From Cladorhizidae sp. MBARI D1340-BT2 (taxonomy: Eukaryota > Porifera > Demospongiae > Poecilosclerida > Cladorhizidae), in contig JAQNBH010000011.1 of the NCBI GenBank assembly GCA_028752905.1, forward strand, positions 25,562,333 to 25,626,332: a stretch of DNA of 64,000 nt. Reading direction: 5' to 3'. Each line of letters begins with the position of its first letter. Position 1 is the stretch's first letter. The notes beneath the pieces were generated by a model. That model saw only the letters and a program-made list of their open reading frames with translations, did not search any database and was not told where the DNA came from. This document shows positions 59,742 to 64,000 of the stretch, one piece after another. The translations under genes and the position numbers were made by a program.

Positions 59742-61212
59742 AGCAAGTTATGATGGCGTACCACTAGTGTCCTCTCTCATTATATATATAGAGCAAGTTA
59801 TGATGGCATGCCACTAGTGTCTTCTCTCATTATATATATATATAGAGCAAGTTATGATGGCGTGCCTCTAGTGTCCTCTCTCATTATATATATATAGAGC
59901 AAGTTATGATGGCGTGCCACTAGTATCCTCTCTCATTATATATATAGAGAGCAAGTTATGATGGCGTGCCACTAGTGTCATCTCTCATTATATATATATA
60001 TATTGAGCAAGTTAGTTATGATGGCGTGCCACTAGTGTCCTCTCTCATTATATATATATATAGAGCAAGTTATGATGGTGTGCCACTAGCGTCCTCTCTC
60101 ATTATATATATATATAGAGCAAGTTATGATGGCGTGCCACTAGTGTCCGCTCTCATTATATATATATATAGAGCAAGTTATGATGGCGTGCCACTAGTGT
60201 CCTCTCTCATTATATATATATATATAGAGCAAGTTATGATGGCATGCCACTAGTGTCCTCTCTCGTTATATATATAGAGAGAGCAAGTTATGATGGCGTG
60301 CCACTAGTGTCCTCTCTCATTATATATAGAGAGAAAGTTATGATGGTGTGCCACTAGTGTCCTCTCTCATTGTATATATAGAGAGAGCAAGTTATGATGG
60401 CGTGACACTAGTGTCCTCTCTCATTATATATATATATATATATTGAGTCAGTTATGATGGCGTGCCACTAGTGTCTTCTCTCATTATATATATGTATAGA
60501 GCAAGTTATGATGGCGTGCCACTAGTGTCCTCTCTCATTATATATATATATATTGAGCAAGTTATGATGGCATGCCACTAGTGTCCTCTCTCATTATATA
60601 TATATATAGAGCAAGTTATGACGGCGTGCCACTAGTGTCCTCTCTCATTATATATATATATATATATAGAGCAAGTTATGATGGCATGCCACTAGTGTCC
60701 TCTCTCATTATATATATAGAGAGAGCAAGTTATGATGGTGTGCCACTAGTGTCTTCTCTCATTATATATATATAGAGAGCAAGTTATGATGGCGTGCCAC
60801 TAGTGTCCACTCTCATTATATATATATATAGAGCAAGTTATGATGGCATGCCACTAGTGTCCTCTCTCATTATATATATATAGAGAGCAAGTTATGATGG
60901 CGTGCCACTAGTGTCTTCTCTCATTATATATATATATATATAGAGAGCAAGTTATGATGGCGTGCCACTAGTGTCCACTCTCATTATATATATATAGAGC
61001 AAGTTATGATGGCATGCCACTAGTGTCCTCTCTCATTATATATATAGAGAGAGCAAGTTATGATGGCGTGCCACTAGTGTCTTCTCTCATTATATATATA
61101 TATATAGAGAGAGCAAGTTATGATGGCGTACCACTAGTGTCCTCTCTCATTATATATATATATAGAGCAAGTTATTATGGCGTGCCACTAGTGTCTTCTC
61201 TCATTATATATA
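59714..61212 (+). repeat. ~55-bp minisatellite grown from hAT coding sequence
   Basis: About 27 copies of a unit made of GCCACTAGTGTCCTCTCTCA, T(TA)n of variable length, then GAGCAAGTTATGATGGCGT. The first occurrence of GCCACTAGTGTCTTCTCTCA (59706-59730) is the codons ATSVFSH of the hAT transposase; all later units carry it. Length varies mainly through the (TA)n part (about 46-66 bp). The array ends inside its (TA)n part, exactly at a TGTGACAGG-type transposon end at 61213. Confidence 0.92.
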
Positions 61213-61253
61213 TGTGACAGGATTTGGGAAAAGGGACCTTATCGCGCAAAAAT
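61209..61253 (+). mobile_element. TGTGACAGG-type transposon end
   Basis: TATA followed by TGTGACAGG, ATTTGGGAAAAGGGACC and TTATCGCGCAAAAA. It matches the TIR of the 53780-56731 element in TGTGACAGG, GGGAAAAGGG and CGCGCA, but differs in between, suggesting a related subfamily. The element would extend to the right. No inverted partner was found before 64000, so it is either truncated or continues past the window. Confidence 0.68.
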
Positions 61254-61814
61254 AAATATATGAGTTAGCTAGACCATGTTGAAGCCCGATTTATAAGGTT
61301 CAAAATAAGCCTTGTATCAAGTCTAGAGCTGCTCTGACACCGAAGATATGAGCGAGAGCTTCAGGTTTAAGTATTGGCTAAAACCGTGACTATTTCAATA
61401 ACTGGGCGTTGTAGTTGACGACGAAAGCTAAAATGTTTACTCCGTAAATTACCGTGTTACGAACGGGTGGGGCTACTTTTGCTGGGAAAGAAACGATGTA
61501 AATAGCTATAGCTGTTGTCTGACAAAGTGAAACTTTGGAACGCTGGCTATCTAAAACTATAGAACGCTGGCTAACTAACTAAGACTGTGGACTTCGAAGC
61601 AGACGCTGTCGAAAGTGGGGCGGTACTTTCGGGAAAGAAGTGATCGAAGACTGTGAATTTCCAGTCATTCGCTTAAAGATTCATCCAAAACAGTCTGGAT
61701 TTGTACTGGGAGTAAGCGCTAGCCAGGTCTAGCACTAGGCATAAATAAGTAGAGTATGTACAGGCTAGCATTAATAATTATTAGCATACATTAAAAAAGG
61801 ACAAATTTGCAATG
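61254..61814. other. Sequence inside the putative TGTGACAGG-type element
   Basis: No gene recognised. GAACGCTGGCTA and AACTATAGAACGCTGGC are repeated near 61537-61575. Confidence 0.4.
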
Positions 61815-61846
61815 TACAGTAGCGGCCAAAAAAAAATTTACATACC
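61815..61846 (+). mobile_element. Tc1/mariner-type terminal repeat
   Basis: TA followed by CAGTAGCGGCC, a run of A and TTTACATACC. The pattern CAGT..GGCCAAAA.TTTACATACC is the usual start of Tc1/mariner elements, and TA is their target. The A run is expanded. It is followed by repeated AACGCTCAAGCAACGC words (61880-61945). The right end was not found. Confidence 0.66.
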
Positions 61847-62859
61847 GTTGCGTTGGGTAAACGTTCAACGCAGAAACGTTTCTTAAGAAACGCTCAAGCA
61901 ACGCTCAATGAACGCACAGATAACGCTCAAGCAACGTATTGCGAACGCAACGCACGATCCATTATTTAATTACCCGAAACGCGCAATCAACATTCGGTAT
62001 CCTACACCAAGTGTTCGATAGAGCGCGTAAAGTCAAGTCAGTCGGCCTACTGTTGATTACTGTTCTGTTTTGTTGCAGCTTCTACTTTTGATTTGTCCTG
62101 GGAATGGCTCACAGAAGAACTCTCGCTGCCACCTTCCTCTGAGCAGTAAGTATAACACTAGGTAGAACTCCAATGGCTAGCGCCTATCTGTGGTAGTTAC
62201 CCAGCCTTTACTTCAGTCTAGTTGTTAGTGTTACATACAGTATTTAAAACGAAACCCCCCAAAATAAAAGCTAGAACAGTGGATCCAGTAATGATAATTA
62301 TACTGACTATCGTTTGGTCTTCTGGCAGAATGAAAGTTCTGGGTGGCTGTACCAAGCAGCAATGTTTTAGGGTGCTCCTCAATGGGAGTGGGAGGCCAAG
62401 GCAGTGAGGGTGATATATAATGGCAAGATTTCAGCTATTGTTAAGTTTTAAATCAAATTCTTTATATCAAGTTCAGGTGTGATTTACTATTTTGAAATGC
62501 AGTTACCAGGCAGCCATGGAGGAAGAATTCAAGCCTGTCATGGAAGACGAGGATTACAGTTCTTCACTCTACATCTGTGGTGGCGGGGTCAGGACTGGAC
62601 TTGTTCAATAACTATATAGTTGTTTTTGAAATTATCATTATTTTATATCTTCTTATTGATAATTTAATAAGAAAATTTAACATCTCTAACTACCCAAACA
62701 CACGAAAGTTTTGCCAACTTGATATCACAAGTGATTTCCAAATAAACCTCCCCATGGCAGGTGTCTGTTCTACTTCTGACATCTACAGTTAATCAAAATT
62801 GTGTTATGCTGTCCACCAATTCAGCTTTGGACTTGGGCTTCACCTCTCCTGATGTACTC
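61847..62859. other. Interior of the Tc1/mariner-type element, no intact gene
   Basis: Short repeats of ACGCTCAA near 61880-61945, then sequence without recognisable coding content. The frames at 62222-62407 and 62577-62792 have no motifs. If the terminal repeat at 61815 belongs with the fragment at 62.86-63.11 kb, this is the element's 3' part. Confidence 0.4.
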
Positions 62860-63110
62860 TTTCAAACTCGTGTCACAGGTCTTCAATGGGGTTGGCATCT
62901 TGAAACTCAGGAGGCATCCTCCATCAATTTATATCGAACTCTTTAGCCAGCCTGGATGTACGTTTGGGGTCAGTGTCCTGCATGAAGCGGTGATGGGAGC
63001 AAACATCCTTTACAAAAGGTAACAAGGGTCTAGTGAAGAATTTGAACAAAAAGTGGGGCTCTCATAATACTGGCCCACACATTTACCTTCACCAAATGTT
63101 TCACGCTATA
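62860..63110 (-). pseudogene. Tc1/mariner transposase fragment
   Basis: The minus strand shows VKVNVWASIMRAP, then after a frame change HHRFMQDTDPKRTSRLAKEF, a TGA, WRMPPEFQDANPIEDL and another TGA. These are the second and third catalytic segments of the Tc1 family (consensus ..QQDNDPKHTS..., W.PPESPDLNPIENLW). The Asp in QDTDPK is kept and the third catalytic position lies in the NPIED segment. Two in-frame stops and a frameshift inactivate it; the N-terminal DNA-binding part was not found. Confidence 0.82.
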
Positions 63111-64000
63111 ATAAAATAAACAGGTTTAAAACAAGAGTATAAATCTACACCTTATTACACACACAACCATAATACAACATGAATCATATCTTAGCTTGTT
63201 CTTTCGTGTCTGCCTTATACAACAAAAAAAAGCCTATATATGTGTTTCCAATTGAACTGTGCACTCGTCTGTCCTCTTCAAGGTTCTGTATCTCGCTCCA
63301 ATCTCTTGACCTAGGACAGGGATAAATGATACTGCTATTGATCATGTTATTACATTAGTCACTATACCAATTCACCAGTGTTCTATATCAATATCTTGCC
63401 CTAGACTTAAGCCATAACATCTACAAAGTCCCTAAACTATATATATATATATATATTTTTAAATCCAATGGCTTATCCCCATCAGCACATTGGCTCTAAC
63501 CAAAATACCATCAAGACCCAGGCCTAGATTATCATTAGCCACTAACAACCAACATAGCTTCAGTGTGACACAGAAAGCTTCTACACTAGATATTAACTTT
63601 CACATAGTTCCATCCCAAAACTAGTTCAACACAAGCGTCTCTTATCAGTTGGCATTACCTCTGCCTCAAAATATCAACATAAGCAATGTCCTGCAAAGCA
63701 AGACTGGGTTCCCTTCGCTGTGAAGGAGAACTGCAGTTGGTATGCTGTCTTCTCATCATCTTCCAGCATCTTTTCCACCACCGCTCCACGGCTGTAAGGC
63801 GATACCTGTCTCGCAGTGCTTGACAAAACTGGACGCATTGCCTTGTTGCTGTCAGGCTCTCCTTCAAAATACAGACGATAGCTGCAGCCTTGAATCCTCT
63901 AGATCCTAAAGAATACAATTCTGTTTCTTCTAATAGAATAAGGCATCTTGATTCTGAAAAAGAATAAACGCTAGAGCAATGACAGTTAGCCTTCGTCGAT
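63111..64000. other. Right edge of window, no gene recognised
   Basis: Contains a (TA)n tract at 63439-63458. A minus-strand frame (63655-63918, 87 codons, with RWWKRCWKMMRRQ) has no motif I recognise; it could be an exon but nothing supports that. The second Tc1/mariner terminal repeat was looked for here and not seen. Confidence 0.4.

Noticed and set aside
59966..61217. Plus-strand YDGVPLVSSLIIYIYRAS repeats as a membrane protein
   Set aside because: They are translations of the TA-rich minisatellite; frame survives only where the (TA)n length happens to fit.

Overview
The window is eukaryotic, almost certainly animal, DNA. It has no operons, its degenerate genes have GT..AG introns, and nearly all recognisable coding sequence belongs to metazoan-type transposable elements: hAT, piggyBac, Tc1/mariner, a Ty3/gypsy LTR element and one family I cannot classify. 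It is AT-rich and packed with tandem repeats. An invertebrate, perhaps a non-bilaterian such as a sponge or cnidarian, would fit; this is inference. I see no intact host gene, rRNA, tRNA or CRISPR array.

Layout. (1) 1-4.1 kb is unique-looking DNA holding one copy of a ~520-bp sequence that recurs at 49.0 kb, and a decayed hAT element (2386-3799) with a solo LTR (3043-3497) nested in it. (2) 4.1-4.79 kb is a 34-bp hairpin-forming minisatellite. (3) 4.79-32.28 kb and 37.6-44.98 kb are two arms of one large satellite with a 24-bp monomer (read as codons: MNSGVHQA), organised into higher-order repeats of several sizes (about 2.13-2.35 kb, 1735, 579, 455 and 339 bp). The last 1.8 kb of the right arm is inverted. 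(4) 32.28-37.6 kb separates the arms. It holds a stray terminal repeat, an unidentified stretch and a 5'-truncated Ty3/gypsy element on the minus strand whose pol order is protease-integrase-RT-RNase H, the Ty1/copia-like order known from Gmr1-type elements.

(5) 44.98-48.45 kb is a second, old AT-rich satellite of roughly 170 bp. (6) 49.0-49.9 kb is the second copy of the dispersed repeat, followed by a 48-bp tandem repeat. (7) 50.31-56.93 kb is a composite. A piggyBac element with TTAA ends and a decayed three-exon transposase is interrupted just upstream of its start codon by a 2.95-kb transposon with TGTGACAGG ends and a TATA target duplication. (8) 57.4-58.9 kb is a second, more decayed piggyBac transposase. 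(9) 59.3-59.7 kb is the C-terminal end of a hAT transposase, which runs directly into a ~27-copy minisatellite that has amplified part of the hAT coding sequence. (10) 61.2-63.1 kb holds another TGTGACAGG-type end and a Tc1/mariner remnant.

Nothing here forms a working pathway. The interest lies in how the pieces are assembled: nested insertions with readable target duplications, minisatellites born inside transposase genes, a Gmr1-like gene order, an unclassified transposon family with several ends in the window, and a young higher-order satellite next to and fused with transposon sequence. All identifications come from reading translations and motifs by eye, without database searches. Several frameshifts could be real decay or assembly indels.
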